Source: Arthrobacter sp. ISL-95 (lineage in GTDB: Bacteria; Actinomycetota; Actinomycetes; Actinomycetales; Micrococcaceae). Taken from it: 64,000 nucleotides of DNA. Where the stretch lies: the NCBI RefSeq assembly GCF_018613695.1, contig NZ_JAGGPR010000016.1, positions 103,868 to 167,867 of the forward strand. Reading direction: 5' to 3'. Under the pieces are notes generated by a model that ran no database searches, was not told the DNA's origin, and saw only the letters and a list, made by a program, of their open reading frames with translations. Shown piece by piece: positions 22,901-31,496 of this stretch (position 1 is its first letter; each line of letters starts with the position of its first letter). The position numbers were made by a program, and so were the translations under genes.

Positions 22901-24205
22901 AATGGCAAGACGTCACTGGACGATGCGATCCAGACATCCAACGACGCGGCTCGCGACTTCGTGGCCAACCTTCAGCAGATCGTTGACATTGGAAATAGCG
23001 AAGGCCTTTCCCTGCCGGCCCTCTTCAAGGCCGATGGCTCGATCAACACAGTATCCAAGGCAGGCTCCGACCTTCGGACGGAGCTGATGAATATTGCCAC
23101 GGCCGGCCGAGACTCAGCCCTTCAGCTCGCACTGGCGCAGAAGGACCCGCAGGTAGCGATTGACACTCTCCGCACGGAGATGCAGAAGACCCGCGACCTC
23201 ATTGCCCAGCAGCTGACAATCGGCGGAGTGCCACCCGAGCAGATCGACGCGATTCTTGCTCAGCTTGATCTCGACCCGGCAAAGATCGAGATGCTCCTCA
23301 ATCCCGAGTCGAAGGACAAGGCGCTTGCTGATCTGAAGGCGGCCAACGGCATAGCTCAGGCAACCGTTGCTGCGCCGGCAGTCCTCGGCCTTGATGTCGA
23401 TGCCAGCTCTAAGTTCGCCCCGAAGCTTGGCCAGGCTCAGTTCGAGATTGGCCAGTTCAACAACCTCACGCCAACGCCTCAGCTTGACGCTAACTCCTCG
23501 AAGTTTGATGGAGCAATCGCTCAGGCGCAGGGCAAGGGTGCGGGCTTGAATGCCTCCAAGTACACCGCTGGCCTCGACGCTGACGCGTCGGGCTTCAACA
23601 ACAAGGCCAATGATGTGGCTACCAAGGGCCGGGGCCTGGACGTCTCGACCTACACGCCATCGGTCAACGTAGCGGGCAACGCAACAAGCGTGCTCGGCAA
23701 CATCATCGGCGGCCTCGAGTCGATCGGCGGCAAGGTCTTCTCGGCCACCGTCAACATCGTCAAGAACCTGCTGGGCGGCGGTGAGAGCGCAAACGGCTCC
23801 GTATATGAGGGACTCGGTCGGTGGAACAAACGCTTCCAGCCGAAGTACTTCGCAGACGGCGGCATCGAGAATCACGTTGCTCAGATCGCAAAGCCCTCCT
23901 CGGTCTACCGCGTTTGGGCGGAGCCCGAAACGGGCGGTGAAGCCTACATCCCCCTGGCAGCTTCCAAGCGTGGTCGCTCAACAGCGATCCTCGACGAGGT
24001 CGCCGGCCGCTTTGGCTACACCCTGCAAAGCAAGATGCAGCAGTTCAATAACGGCGGCGTAAGCGGCGGCCTCTCAGGCGGCCGCAGCGAGACCCACATC
24101 CATGTGGACGCAGCCCCCGGCGTGGCCTACCAGTACGCAAGGGAAGTCGCTGACGCCACCCTTACGCGCGCCCGAGACATGCAGGTCATGTACGACGTCG
24201 CGTAA
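19958..24205 (+). CDS. Tape measure protein
   Basis: The longest gene in the window, 1415 residues, from TTG 19958. The N-terminal 180 residues are charged and coiled-coil-like. Hydrophobic helices appear near residues 225-285 (LLATMPTALAAVAAGVLINV) and near residue 770 (WGIALATAGAAVALVGDAA), as in tape measures that insert into the host membrane. I see no lysozyme or peptidase motif. The C-terminus has a Gly-rich VWAEPETGGEAYIPLAASKR motif common to actinophage tape measures. Using the usual 0.15 nm per residue, the tail should be about 210 nm long. Confidence 0.9.
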   Translation: MADLKLIGAVAVKVRPDAKGFRESTKKQVLAELRGQEYEVVVDLDLDASGVREKAKRAVRDVRDEVDKTLNVKVGVDPDALRKASADIGRMLKDFKVSDVKVNMDQEYLRRAGAKLNAALSAASAAGINVDFNTDDGLEKAKRDIDEFLKKEDGKGVKFKSDMTGLEIAAAQLKYATRDRKVNFFIDVNKKSLIVAEGLIKSLAGLGVLTSVGRNLEDLIVNFDKFSLKSAGWATAIGNLVNAAAFLGTSAFTIGEGMVQSIGLLATMPTALAAVAAGVLINVAAFKDFKEAIDGDAEALAKLPPNAREAAKALQGTWTSIQKPVQNAFWEGMGDSIQRFAANVIPVLRDGLTSAADDVGRFNAGILDSFEEISKNGDMQKMFGNLEGFFRQASAASKPFFDALNTLGLRGSDYLPRFGGFLADIAQGFDDWITKADEAGKINVWIEKGVQSLKDMGSVGKSVVDMFKGITRAVNDAGGGGLPEFRDNMRDIANIMLAEPFRSRMATIFAGARQGATELNKGVKDLGETLGSSAGYVNELLKGLGKLGGGLLSGVAKTLGQLQFQTGTLEGIRDMQTALNDLGPSFAGLGRIIGNMSRVSGEIFKGVAPVINTVVDFLDTSVGKLTGNLEKVAGPLTGLVNALVTAASGPLTMVVDVLNASLGAFNGLPEPIKLATAAFATFLALRGPLGNFLGSVQTGWAKFADSARVGAKSTETSTKRIGDFIYAADGSVRRFDASPMVKQLDTIGAKAAAVGKRIGGSLLAFAGGPWGIALATAGAAVALVGDAAAKQKAKIDDLVSALDGQQGINGATERVIASQLRAKDSFLFWEKASIADSAQNIGISLRDLQKAAEGVPESIEAVNAAIKKAGDNKTGLQSVVDTFKVLSDVINKSGTGGSLGGGFADFLSNIFGSDAAKTASGLQKIKDDLMAARLEVEQTSKQLGVPIGTSAGIIAAIEVLADKASNADDKLRAVNDIIRQMNGKTSLDDAIQTSNDAARDFVANLQQIVDIGNSEGLSLPALFKADGSINTVSKAGSDLRTELMNIATAGRDSALQLALAQKDPQVAIDTLRTEMQKTRDLIAQQLTIGGVPPEQIDAILAQLDLDPAKIEMLLNPESKDKALADLKAANGIAQATVAAPAVLGLDVDASSKFAPKLGQAQFEIGQFNNLTPTPQLDANSSKFDGAIAQAQGKGAGLNASKYTAGLDADASGFNNKANDVATKGRGLDVSTYTPSVNVAGNATSVLGNIIGGLESIGGKVFSATVNIVKNLLGGGESANGSVYEGLGRWNKRFQPKYFADGGIENHVAQIAKPSSVYRVWAEPETGGEAYIPLAASKRGRSTAILDEVAGRFGYTLQSKMQQFNNGGVSGGLSGGRSETHIHVDAAPGVAYQYAREVADATLTRARDMQVMYDVA

Positions 24206-24234
24206 TTCATTCACCACTCCCAGTAAGGAATCAC

Positions 24235-25200
24235 ATGGCCTCGATCGTCTATGCCGCTCCCCCGGTTGGTGAGTTGGCTTCGGCCCGCTTGCCGCAGGGG
24301 ATGCGGATGACCTGGGAGTCGTGGGACGGCGAAATCTGGGACATTGCCACCGGCGCTGAGGGCGTAGCCCTCTTGCCGGGAGTGCGAGGTCTGAATATGC
24401 CGCCAGTCAGGCGTCACACTCAGACCTCGCCGGCAGTGCATGGCAGCCGCCGCACTGGCTGGATCGCTCAAGAACGCGAAGTGTTCTGGCCGCTGCTCGT
24501 CTACAAGGAAATGGGCGAGCAGGACTGGTCCAAGCTGGACGGCGGCTTCTGGCGGTCTATGCACCCCGACCGCCCCGGCAAGTGGGCGGTCACTGACCCC
24601 GCTGGCCGCACGCGCATCCTGACCTGCGTCTTTGATAATGACGGCGGGCACACGACCGACATCCTCCCTTCCATTCGCGGCTGGGAGAAGTACGGCATCT
24701 ACCTTGCAGCTGAGCAGCCCTTCTGGGTTGGCGAGTCCATCCGACGCGGCTGGACCGGCTCTGGCGGGACCAGCTTCTTCGGCTCCGGCGCCCCTAACTT
24801 CAACATCTCCACAGCCTCCAGCGCATCAACCGCCACCATCAACAACCCTGGCGACCTTGACGCTTGGCCCAAGTGGACCATCGTAGGTCCGTCCACGACT
24901 ACGACCATTGGTATTCCCGGCCAGCTGATCCAAGTCCCCTTCGACATTCCGGCTGGCAAAGCGCTGGAGGTTGACACTGACCCGCAGCGTCAGACCGTAA
25001 CATTCGGCGACTGGGCGCCTAACGCCCTGACGGGCTTCGGCACGATCACGAACGGCGTCAGCAAGTTCACTGACATGGGCGCCATCAACTTCGCTGCGGT
25101 TCCGGCAGGCGAAGCAGTCAAGCTCTCCATCGTCATCAACGGCAGCGGCATCGTGCTCATGGAGATCGTGCCACGCCACTTTAGGGCGTGGGGCAAGTGA
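24235..25200 (+). CDS. Distal tail / minor tail protein
   Basis: ATG at 24235 after TAAGGAATCAC. First gene past the tape measure, 321 residues. The N-terminal part (RMTWESWDGEIWDIATG, REVFWPLLVYKE) and the later strand-rich half with CVFDNDGGHTTDI and YLAAEQPFWVGESI match the Dit-like proteins of actinobacterial siphoviruses, which form the hub at the tail tip. The C-terminal half resembles a galectin-like beta sandwich. Confidence 0.78.
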   Translation: MASIVYAAPPVGELASARLPQGMRMTWESWDGEIWDIATGAEGVALLPGVRGLNMPPVRRHTQTSPAVHGSRRTGWIAQEREVFWPLLVYKEMGEQDWSKLDGGFWRSMHPDRPGKWAVTDPAGRTRILTCVFDNDGGHTTDILPSIRGWEKYGIYLAAEQPFWVGESIRRGWTGSGGTSFFGSGAPNFNISTASSASTATINNPGDLDAWPKWTIVGPSTTTTIGIPGQLIQVPFDIPAGKALEVDTDPQRQTVTFGDWAPNALTGFGTITNGVSKFTDMGAINFAAVPAGEAVKLSIVINGSGIVLMEIVPRHFRAWGK

Positions 25201-26636
25201 CGGAGCAGCCGTTCAAGATCACCGTCTACGACAAGAACTTCGCCCGCAAGGCCATCATCTCAACGCCTCTCAGCCTGAGGGCAATCCCCCGGCACAACCT
25301 CAAGGGCACTGCGACATTCGGCCTGGCACTGGACCACCCGGCGCTGGCCGACGTAATCGTCGCAGGCAGCCGCGTGGTCATCGACTACCGAGGCAAGCAC
25401 GCGCTGTCCGGCCCAGTCACTGAACGCAGCATCAACGGCCCGAGCATCTCAGGCAGCGCGACATTCCTCGTGGAAGACGACTTCCGCATCTGGCACAACG
25501 TTATTGGCTGGCCAGTCCCATCGGCTGCCATCACTGCGCAGGGAGGTGCCGAGTACTACCGGCTGACCGGCCCTGCAGAGACCGTCCTAAAGACGGTCGC
25601 CCGCAAGAACTTCATTGACCGACTCGGCATGCCTGTGACGATCTCACCCGATCTTGGTCGCGGTTCTGTCATCACGCTGGAAATCCGCATGGAGCCCCTC
25701 TTCGAGAAGCTCTTCCCGGCAGTCGAGGCCGCAGGCCTCGGGGTCAGTGTCGTGCAAGGCGCCACCGGCCTCGTGGTCGACGTCTACGAAACCTCCGTCT
25801 ATCCGCTGCTTCTCAGCGAAGAGAGCGGAGTCGTGCAGGACTGGTCATGGACCAACTCCGCACCAAAGGTCACAGACCTCGTCGTAGGCGGTCGCGGAGA
25901 AGGTGTTGAACGAGAGTTCCGCCGCTTCAATGACAGCGCCTCACGCGCCCTCTGGGGCGTCGTAGGCGAGACGTTCCTTGATGCCCGCGACGTTGGCACC
26001 GACCTCAACAGTTGGTACAGCCGCCGCGACTCGGCAGTGGAGTCACTGAAGAGCGCCACTGAGAACTACAACGAAGACGTCCAAGAGCTGAGGCAGCTTA
26101 CGGATGCAACCACCAATGCTTACAACGCACGCGTGGCAGTCGATGGCTCGTACCCCGCAGGCTCTTCGGAGCGCATCTCAGCGCTCTCCGATTACAACTC
26201 GGCAGCCAGCCGCAAGACCTCCAAGCAGACGACTGTGGCCAACTCTCTGACGGCTGTCAATGAGAAGCAAGCGGACCTCAACGCGATCAACGCAGAGTAC
26301 GCAGCCATCCGCGCCGAGTACGAATCGCTCATCGCCAAGCGGGCAGCCGAGAAGCTGACCGAAGGCGGCGAGGCTACCGGCATTCGCATGGTCCTCTCCG
26401 AGACCGACGGCTTCCGCTACGGCGACTCCGTCACGGTCGGAGACAAGGTCTCCATGAAGGTCGGACCCGGGCTGGCGCTGACCGACGTACTGCGCGAGGC
26501 AGAGCTTCGCTGGGACTTCGAGACCGGCGTGACAGCCACCCCCTCAGTCGGAGAGATCACCGACAACCCCGACCGGACTTTCGCCAAGAGACTCCGCGAC
26601 TCCGTAACACGTATCCGAAAAATAGAGGTGAAGTAA
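25197..26636 (+). CDS. Tail-associated hub protein (Gp37-like) with coiled-coil insertion
   Basis: GTG at 25197 overlaps the previous stop (GTGA). The first 250 residues (FKITVYDKNFARKAIIS, VVIDYRGKHALSGPVTERS, TDLVVGGRGEGVEREFRR) and the final 80 match siphovirus Gp37/Gp28-like hub proteins. Between about residues 280 and 400 there is a long charged helical insertion with heptad-like repeats (ENYNEDVQELRQLTDATTN, AEYAAIRAEYESLIAKRAAE). It probably forms a coiled coil projecting from the tail tip. 479 residues. Confidence 0.75.
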   Translation: MTEQPFKITVYDKNFARKAIISTPLSLRAIPRHNLKGTATFGLALDHPALADVIVAGSRVVIDYRGKHALSGPVTERSINGPSISGSATFLVEDDFRIWHNVIGWPVPSAAITAQGGAEYYRLTGPAETVLKTVARKNFIDRLGMPVTISPDLGRGSVITLEIRMEPLFEKLFPAVEAAGLGVSVVQGATGLVVDVYETSVYPLLLSEESGVVQDWSWTNSAPKVTDLVVGGRGEGVEREFRRFNDSASRALWGVVGETFLDARDVGTDLNSWYSRRDSAVESLKSATENYNEDVQELRQLTDATTNAYNARVAVDGSYPAGSSERISALSDYNSAASRKTSKQTTVANSLTAVNEKQADLNAINAEYAAIRAEYESLIAKRAAEKLTEGGEATGIRMVLSETDGFRYGDSVTVGDKVSMKVGPGLALTDVLREAELRWDFETGVTATPSVGEITDNPDRTFAKRLRDSVTRIRKIEVK

Positions 26637-26638
26637 CC

Positions 26639-27610
26639 ATGGCCTTTACAAGCATTGGCTATGACGGCACCGTCAATGAGCGCCAATGGGCAGAGCTCAT
26701 CCCCAACGCAGGCGCCTGTGACTACGGCGTGAAGGGCGCGGGAGACCTCAAGGTCTCCGCAGTACCCGGGCAGCCCCTAATGCTCTCAGTGGCCGCAGGA
26801 ACGGGCTGGGGCCATGGTGTCATCGACACGGCCACCACCAATACGACCATCACATGCGACACGATCAGCTCCGGCACTCGCTGGGACTTGATCGCTCTCC
26901 GCAGGAACTGGCAGCCACTCGCTGGCGGCCCCTCGTCCATCGTCAAGGTGACGGGCGCAACCACGAAGGCCATCCCGGCCAGCCGTAAGGCCGAGCCTGG
27001 CGTTGAGGACGACCAGCCGCTGGCACTCGTCCAGTGGACAGCTGGCCAGACGCAGCCCACGACCATCATTGACCTGCGAGTGTGGGCAGGCAACGGCGGC
27101 GCAGTGGCCAAGGATGACCTGGCACTGAGCTACCTCGCCAAGATCGGCGCCATGGTCACCATCGGCAACGTTCAGTGGCAGCACGTGCTCAAGGAAAACG
27201 ACATGCCCGGCTGGGTGAATGTCGGCGGCGTAGTTGGCGACAGCGTTGCCCTCTCGCCCCACAGCCTCTACCGGCACATGGGCACATGGTTCGGACGAGC
27301 GGTCAAGAACGCGGGAATCTCCCGCTCAGGCCGCCGCGTCATGCTCGAGGGTGGCTTGGCCAACGACGTGGACATCTTCTACATCAAGGACACCGAGTAC
27401 ATCCTCGCAACCTTCGACCCGTCATATGCCCCGAAGCTCAAGGACGAGCCGCTGAAGCCGATTCTCGTGAATGCCTACCAGTGCAACATGGTGGCAACCA
27501 CCACCGGCGAGCTTCGCATCAGCTTCCTTGTGAACGTCGGTTCTGCGTCAAGCAAGTTCGGCCCCGGCGCCATGGTGTTCCCCCTCGGCTCGATCGAGTG
27601 GAACTCATGA
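26639..27610 (+). CDS. Minor tail protein
   Basis: 323 residues, ATG 26639. The N-terminal half (GYDGTVNERQWAELIPNAG, SVAAGTGWGHGVIDTATTN, RWDLIALRRNW) is the pattern of baseplate/minor tail proteins seen in many Arthrobacter and Mycobacterium phages. The C-terminal 100 residues are strand-rich. It overlaps the next gene by four bases. Confidence 0.72.
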   Translation: MAFTSIGYDGTVNERQWAELIPNAGACDYGVKGAGDLKVSAVPGQPLMLSVAAGTGWGHGVIDTATTNTTITCDTISSGTRWDLIALRRNWQPLAGGPSSIVKVTGATTKAIPASRKAEPGVEDDQPLALVQWTAGQTQPTTIIDLRVWAGNGGAVAKDDLALSYLAKIGAMVTIGNVQWQHVLKENDMPGWVNVGGVVGDSVALSPHSLYRHMGTWFGRAVKNAGISRSGRRVMLEGGLANDVDIFYIKDTEYILATFDPSYAPKLKDEPLKPILVNAYQCNMVATTTGELRISFLVNVGSASSKFGPGAMVFPLGSIEWNS

Positions 27611-28092
27611 GCACCCAGCTGATCACCCCGAATCCCCACATCCCCTGCAAGCCAGGCTGGTGCCTGCAATACGTCCGCGAGGCGTATGGCATCTACCCGG
27701 GCGTTTATCCGAGCGCGACGGCCGGATGGGCCAATGCCCAGCACAAGCATCAGGACCACAACTTTCCCGACGCATGGGTCCCCTTGTGGTTCTTCATGAG
27801 GGACGAGCCCCTCGGGCACGTCGTGCTGCGGGCGCCTGACGGCTCGATCTTCTCGACGAGCGACCCGTCGACGGTGCCGCACCATCACCCGAATCTCGCA
27901 GACCTGATGGCGTACTACGCCCACTGGGGCTTGCCTCTCACGTATCTCGGCTGGTCTGAGGACATCGAGACCGTTCGTGTCGTGAATGCCAGCAGCTCTA
28001 TCGAGTACGCCGGTGGCGCCACTCCCCCTCCCGCCCCGGTCTACACCGCTGACGAGCAGATTCTCGTCGACCTCGGACTATCGCTTCCGTAA
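27607..28092 (+). CDS. CHAP-like cysteine hydrolase, probable endolysin or tail lysin
   Basis: ATG at 27607 overlaps the preceding stop; the longer frame is spurious. PGWCLQYVREAYG (Cys19) and GHVVLRAPDGSIFSTS (His71, Asp78) have the order and spacing of a CHAP/NlpC-type Cys-His peptidase. The C-terminal TPPPAPVYTADEQILVDLGL looks like a linker and short tail. There is no other lysin candidate in the window, and a holin gene follows two genes later. It is therefore the best candidate for the peptidoglycan hydrolase, though a virion-associated role is possible. 161 residues. Confidence 0.62.
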   Translation: MSTQLITPNPHIPCKPGWCLQYVREAYGIYPGVYPSATAGWANAQHKHQDHNFPDAWVPLWFFMRDEPLGHVVLRAPDGSIFSTSDPSTVPHHHPNLADLMAYYAHWGLPLTYLGWSEDIETVRVVNASSSIEYAGGATPPPAPVYTADEQILVDLGLSLP

Positions 28093-28101
28093 GGACTTAC
28101 C

Positions 28102-28476
28102 ATGCCTGAACAACTCTCCAAGTCTCTGACCAACCAGCAAAAGCTGGACTTCCTGCCTGACGCCATCGTCACTGGTGGCGACACCATGAAGGACGGCAAG
28201 TCCTTGCAGACGCAGATCGCAGAAGCCCCCGAGGCGGCGCTCTGGCTGCCCCTTATCGACTGGGGCGACTACAAGACGTCGGTCCTCCAGCAGCTTGCGT
28301 ACAACGCGCGGGCGGCCGCTCAGGGCAACTCTGAGCTAGTGGCCATCAGGTCCTTGCTGACGCAGGTCCTATCGCAAGTCACCAACGGAGTGCCGGTGGA
28401 CATTGACTACGACCGCATCGCAGAGGACATCAAGGCCAACATGCCTGAGTTCGAAATCATCAAGAAGGAGGGCTAG
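28102..28476 (+). CDS. Hypothetical protein between lysin and holin genes (124 aa)
   Basis: ATG at 28102 after TAAGGACTTACC. Helical and soluble, with LQTQIAEAPEAALWLPLIDW near residue 35 and IDYDRIAEDIKANMPEF near the C-terminus. It could be a tail-tip or lysis accessory. No family recognised. Confidence 0.6.
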   Translation: MPEQLSKSLTNQQKLDFLPDAIVTGGDTMKDGKSLQTQIAEAPEAALWLPLIDWGDYKTSVLQQLAYNARAAAQGNSELVAIRSLLTQVLSQVTNGVPVDIDYDRIAEDIKANMPEFEIIKKEG

Positions 28477-28479
28477 ACC

Positions 28480-28749
28480 ATGGGCAACCATGTAGCAACC
28501 TCGACCTTCCTCGAGAAGATCGCCAGCACCCCCTGGCTGCGCACCCTCTGGCAGGGCTTCATTGTCGACGCGCTGGGTGCCATTGGCCTCGGCCTGCTGA
28601 CGATCCTCGGAACCACCGACCCGACTGACCCGCTCTTCTGGACTCTGGCTGGCGCGCTTGTGGCCAAGTCGTTCGCTACTGCGATCGCCTCATGGTTCAC
28701 GCGTCTCAAGAAGGACGCAGCCAAGCCCGAGGAGCTGACGAGTGACTGA
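28480..28749 (+). CDS. Holin
   Basis: 89 residues with two hydrophobic segments, FIVDALGAIGLGLLTILG and LFWTLAGALVAKSFATAIASW, and a charged C-terminus (RLKKDAAKPEELTSD). The size, topology and location between the lysin candidate and the tail fibre fit a class II-type holin that opens the membrane for lysis. Its end overlaps the fibre gene start. Confidence 0.72.
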   Translation: MGNHVATSTFLEKIASTPWLRTLWQGFIVDALGAIGLGLLTILGTTDPTDPLFWTLAGALVAKSFATAIASWFTRLKKDAAKPEELTSD

Positions 28750-30376
28750 CTTTCCATTCGACATGCAGCTGGTCGTTGACCCGCTCAGCACGTCGAACGT
28801 AGTCGCCAACGGCCAGATTTACATCTACTCACCGGACGACACCAACAACACCACGCCCCTGGTCCTGACGGACCCGAATGGGCTGGCGCTCACCAACCCG
28901 CTGATGTCCAATTCCAACGGGTTCCTGCCGCCGTTCATGACGACACTGCCGCAGGTCAAGTGGGTGGGGGCCGGCTTCGTCGGCTTCTTCGACTCGTACC
29001 ACGGACTCCGCAACGAGGCCGTCGACGCCAAGACCGCAGCGCAAAACGCCGCCAACTCGGCAGCCGAAGCAGCAACGCACGCACAGGCTCCCACTGACAT
29101 TCAAGTGGACGCAGGAATCGCTCGCGCCAACCTCCCAGAGCAGGTCGCTCAGGTTGTGGCCCAAGATGGAACCGTCGCGTTTGCTGCTGCCACCGCCGTT
29201 GCGAACGCCGCAGCAAACGCGGACTTCATACTCGGCAACGACGAACGCATTCCGGCCCGCGCACCACTGGAGTCTGGCGGTTACCTGGCCGTTGAAGTGG
29301 ATAAGGATTACCGAGTTTCCCGGGGTGTCATGCCTGACGGCACTCAGGAAATCCCGCGACTGAAGACCGCTCACGTTACCAGCTATAACTACCCCACCGA
29401 CGATTACCTCAAGGCCACTGTCGACCCTGACGGCCGCGTGGCTGAAGACGCCCTTGGCCCAGATGGCAGGGTCCCGGCTTGGGTACTTGAGGCATGGCGC
29501 GCACGCATGGGCGGGGTAGTCACCCCGCCCATCGGCAAGGCCAAGGGGATTATCTGCCGGGGCGATTCCATTACGGCCGGCTCTGGCGGCGCGGGCACTT
29601 CCTACCCCATGGAGCTGGGCAGGCTGTATCCCACGATTCCCATTGCCAAGCGCGGGGCACCCGGGGAACAGTCCCAAGGCATCGCCCAGCGGCAAGGCTC
29701 CATCCCGCTATTGGTCACTGTCACTTCAGGAGTGATTCCCGCCAGCGGCTCAACCGCTGTAACCCTAAACGCCGTCCTGTTTGCCCAGAACGGCGGTACG
29801 GGTAACCCTGACTTTAATTTCATGATGGGATCAATCAACGGCATTCCGGGTCGGATCACCGGGACCACCTCGGCTTACGTCTTTACGCGGTCCTACGCCG
29901 GTGATGAGCACCCCACGGTGGGTGCGTTCCCATGGATGGACGACTGGGAGGCAGGGCACCGGGACTGGCATCAGATCATCATGACAGGCCGCAATAACAG
30001 CACCAGCGCATCCATGCTGGCCAGCGCCACGGCGGCCATGACCGGCTACCAAACCGGGGGTGATTACTTGGTGCTGTCCATCACCACGCGGGTGGATGAA
30101 ACCTTGGGCACCTCTGGTCACACCGCGATCCTGGCGCGCAACGCCGAACTCGCCGCCACCTACGGGTCCCGATACTTTGACCTACGGGGATGGCTGATAG
30201 CCAACGGGCTTGCAGCCGTGGGCTTGACCCCAACAGCTGCGGACAGTACAGCAATAGCGGGGGACACTATCCCGCCAAGCCTGATGGACGCAGACCTAAT
30301 CCACCCGAACGCTAATGGATACAAAGCCATCGCTGCCGGTGTTAAAACTAAGATCGACGCATTGGGATGGAAATAA
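28742..30376 (+). CDS. Tail fibre with C-terminal SGNH/GDSL hydrolase domain
   Basis: GTG at 28742. The N-terminal 90 residues (VNGQIYIYSPDD-like strands) form a virion-attachment domain, and an Ala-rich helical repeat (AVDAKTAAQNAANSAAEAAT) follows near residue 100. From about residue 265 the protein is an SGNH esterase: CRGDSITAGSGG supplies the catalytic Ser and LIHPNANGY supplies the Asp-x2-His block. SGNH domains on fibres deacetylate surface glycans or teichoic acids during adsorption. 544 residues. One deviation: the N of block III is unclear (SITTRVDE in place of GxND). Confidence 0.8.
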   Translation: MTDFPFDMQLVVDPLSTSNVVANGQIYIYSPDDTNNTTPLVLTDPNGLALTNPLMSNSNGFLPPFMTTLPQVKWVGAGFVGFFDSYHGLRNEAVDAKTAAQNAANSAAEAATHAQAPTDIQVDAGIARANLPEQVAQVVAQDGTVAFAAATAVANAAANADFILGNDERIPARAPLESGGYLAVEVDKDYRVSRGVMPDGTQEIPRLKTAHVTSYNYPTDDYLKATVDPDGRVAEDALGPDGRVPAWVLEAWRARMGGVVTPPIGKAKGIICRGDSITAGSGGAGTSYPMELGRLYPTIPIAKRGAPGEQSQGIAQRQGSIPLLVTVTSGVIPASGSTAVTLNAVLFAQNGGTGNPDFNFMMGSINGIPGRITGTTSAYVFTRSYAGDEHPTVGAFPWMDDWEAGHRDWHQIIMTGRNNSTSASMLASATAAMTGYQTGGDYLVLSITTRVDETLGTSGHTAILARNAELAATYGSRYFDLRGWLIANGLAAVGLTPTAADSTAIAGDTIPPSLMDADLIHPNANGYKAIAAGVKTKIDALGWK

Positions 30377-30378
30377 CC

Positions 30379-31104
30379 ATGGACACCTTCATAACCCGCT
30401 ATCCCGTTGCGTTCACCAACGCGGCCGCTAACCTTCCTCTCATCCGACCAGCCGCACCTTCGGCCGGCATCCCCGGGTATAGCTACCGATACATTCCGTC
30501 AAGGTCCGCACTAGGCCACGGTGCCGCCGTGGCATCCTTGACCAACGAAGCGACTGGCGGCGCCGCGTTGGCCCAAGCCGTGACTGGCGCTAGGCCGCTT
30601 CTCCAGCGAGTCGGGGACGAGGCGTGGATGAAGTTCGACGGTACGGACGACTTCATGAATGTCGGAACCATCGCCGCGACGGGAACTTTCACATTCGCCC
30701 TAGTTATGCGCGTCCGCTCCCAGTCTGACAAAACTTTGGTGAACCTGACTACAAGCGGGTCCCCTGTATCTCAGATGGTGGGCGGCGCCACCAAGCTTGA
30801 CATTAGGTACGGTTCCACGATCTTGGCCGTACCATCCCCCACCCCGGCTGACGGGTCATGGCACTTCGCTATGGCGTCCCTCAATGGCGCTTCCTCGGTC
30901 ATCACGATGGACGCCAAGACGGCATCGGGCACTGTTGGCGCTGCATCCGTCACCGGGCTGGCTCTAGGAAACTCCCTAGCTGGGGTTGGGTTCGCGGACT
31001 ACGATGTGGCTGAATTGATTGCGTGGCCGACCGCGATGACAACAGCACAGGCGCAGACAGTACGCGCAGCCATGATCGCCAACCATCCGACCCTTTTGAG
31101 CTAG
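30379..31104 (+). CDS. LamG/concanavalin-like receptor-binding protein
   Basis: I take ATG 30379; the ATG at 30367 lies within the fibre stop region. Residues about 75-235 alternate short strands in the LamG order (EAWMKFDGTDDFMNVG, GTFTFALVMRVRS, SWHFAMASLNGASSVITMDA, DVAELIAWPTAMT). Such lectin-like domains bind carbohydrates. As the last gene of the tail module it probably helps the esterase fibre grip the cell surface. 241 residues. Confidence 0.72.
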   Translation: MDTFITRYPVAFTNAAANLPLIRPAAPSAGIPGYSYRYIPSRSALGHGAAVASLTNEATGGAALAQAVTGARPLLQRVGDEAWMKFDGTDDFMNVGTIAATGTFTFALVMRVRSQSDKTLVNLTTSGSPVSQMVGGATKLDIRYGSTILAVPSPTPADGSWHFAMASLNGASSVITMDAKTASGTVGAASVTGLALGNSLAGVGFADYDVAELIAWPTAMTTAQAQTVRAAMIANHPTLLS

Positions 31105-31114
31105 AAGGTCAGGG

Positions 31115-31273
31115 CTACCAGCGGTCTGCCCATGCCTGAACGTCACACTCCTGGCATGGCTCAAGGTTACTATGGGGGCAGTCAATGTCCATGCGGGCCT
31201 TAGCGATGTCCATTTCCATTTGCTGCCGAATGTAGGCCCAGGCCTTCGTAATGATCCGCATGTCCATCATCAT
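31115..31273 (-). CDS. Small leftward protein with Cys/His cluster (52 aa)
   Basis: ATG at 31271-31273 (three ATG codons in a row) follows GAGGG on the minus strand. The C-terminal CPHSNLEPCQECDVQAW could bind a metal. It is part of an antisense island inside the rightward operon, just downstream of the LamG-like gene and on the opposite strand. Confidence 0.6.
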   Translation of the reverse strand: MMMDMRIITKAWAYIRQQMEMDIAKARMDIDCPHSNLEPCQECDVQAWADRW

Positions 31274-31304
31274 AGGGCACCCTCAGGCCGGTTGAGCCCC
31301 TTCA

Positions 31305-31336
31305 AGTAGCAGAGCCCCTTCAGGGGCTCTGCTACT
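31305..31336 (-). terminator. Perfect 14-bp hairpin in the antisense island
   Basis: AGTAGCAGAGCCCC (31305-31318) pairs with GGGGCTCTGCTACT (31323-31336) around TTCA. It overlaps the stop codon of the leftward 51-residue gene. The T-tract is weak on both strands, so it may be an mRNA end or a processing hairpin. Confidence 0.55.
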
Positions 31337-31487
31337 GCTGATCTGCCAGCTGCGCCTCAAGCTCACGCACTCTAGCCCTAAGCCTCTTGACCTCTTTGCG
31401 GAGGTTCTGCAACTCCTGCTCGTCCTCCTTCGCCCGGGCAGCTGGGCCGCGTGACGTATGAACATTAGCCTTCGGGTCGTATTCCAT
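31332..31487 (-). CDS. Short coiled-coil protein (51 aa)
   Basis: ATG at 31485-31487. Residues 20-50 form a clear coiled coil with heptads (EDEQELQNLRKEVKRLRARV). The N-terminus is short and polar. It is the middle gene of the antisense island and ends inside the hairpin at 31305-31336. Confidence 0.6.
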   Translation of the reverse strand: MEYDPKANVHTSRGPAARAKEDEQELQNLRKEVKRLRARVRELEAQLADQQ

Positions 31488-31496
31488 GGTCAGAGC

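Noticed and set aside
27175..27606. N-terminal extension of the CHAP-like protein
   Set aside because: It lies in a different frame inside the minor tail gene. The ATG at 27607 overlapping the previous stop is the usual coupling.
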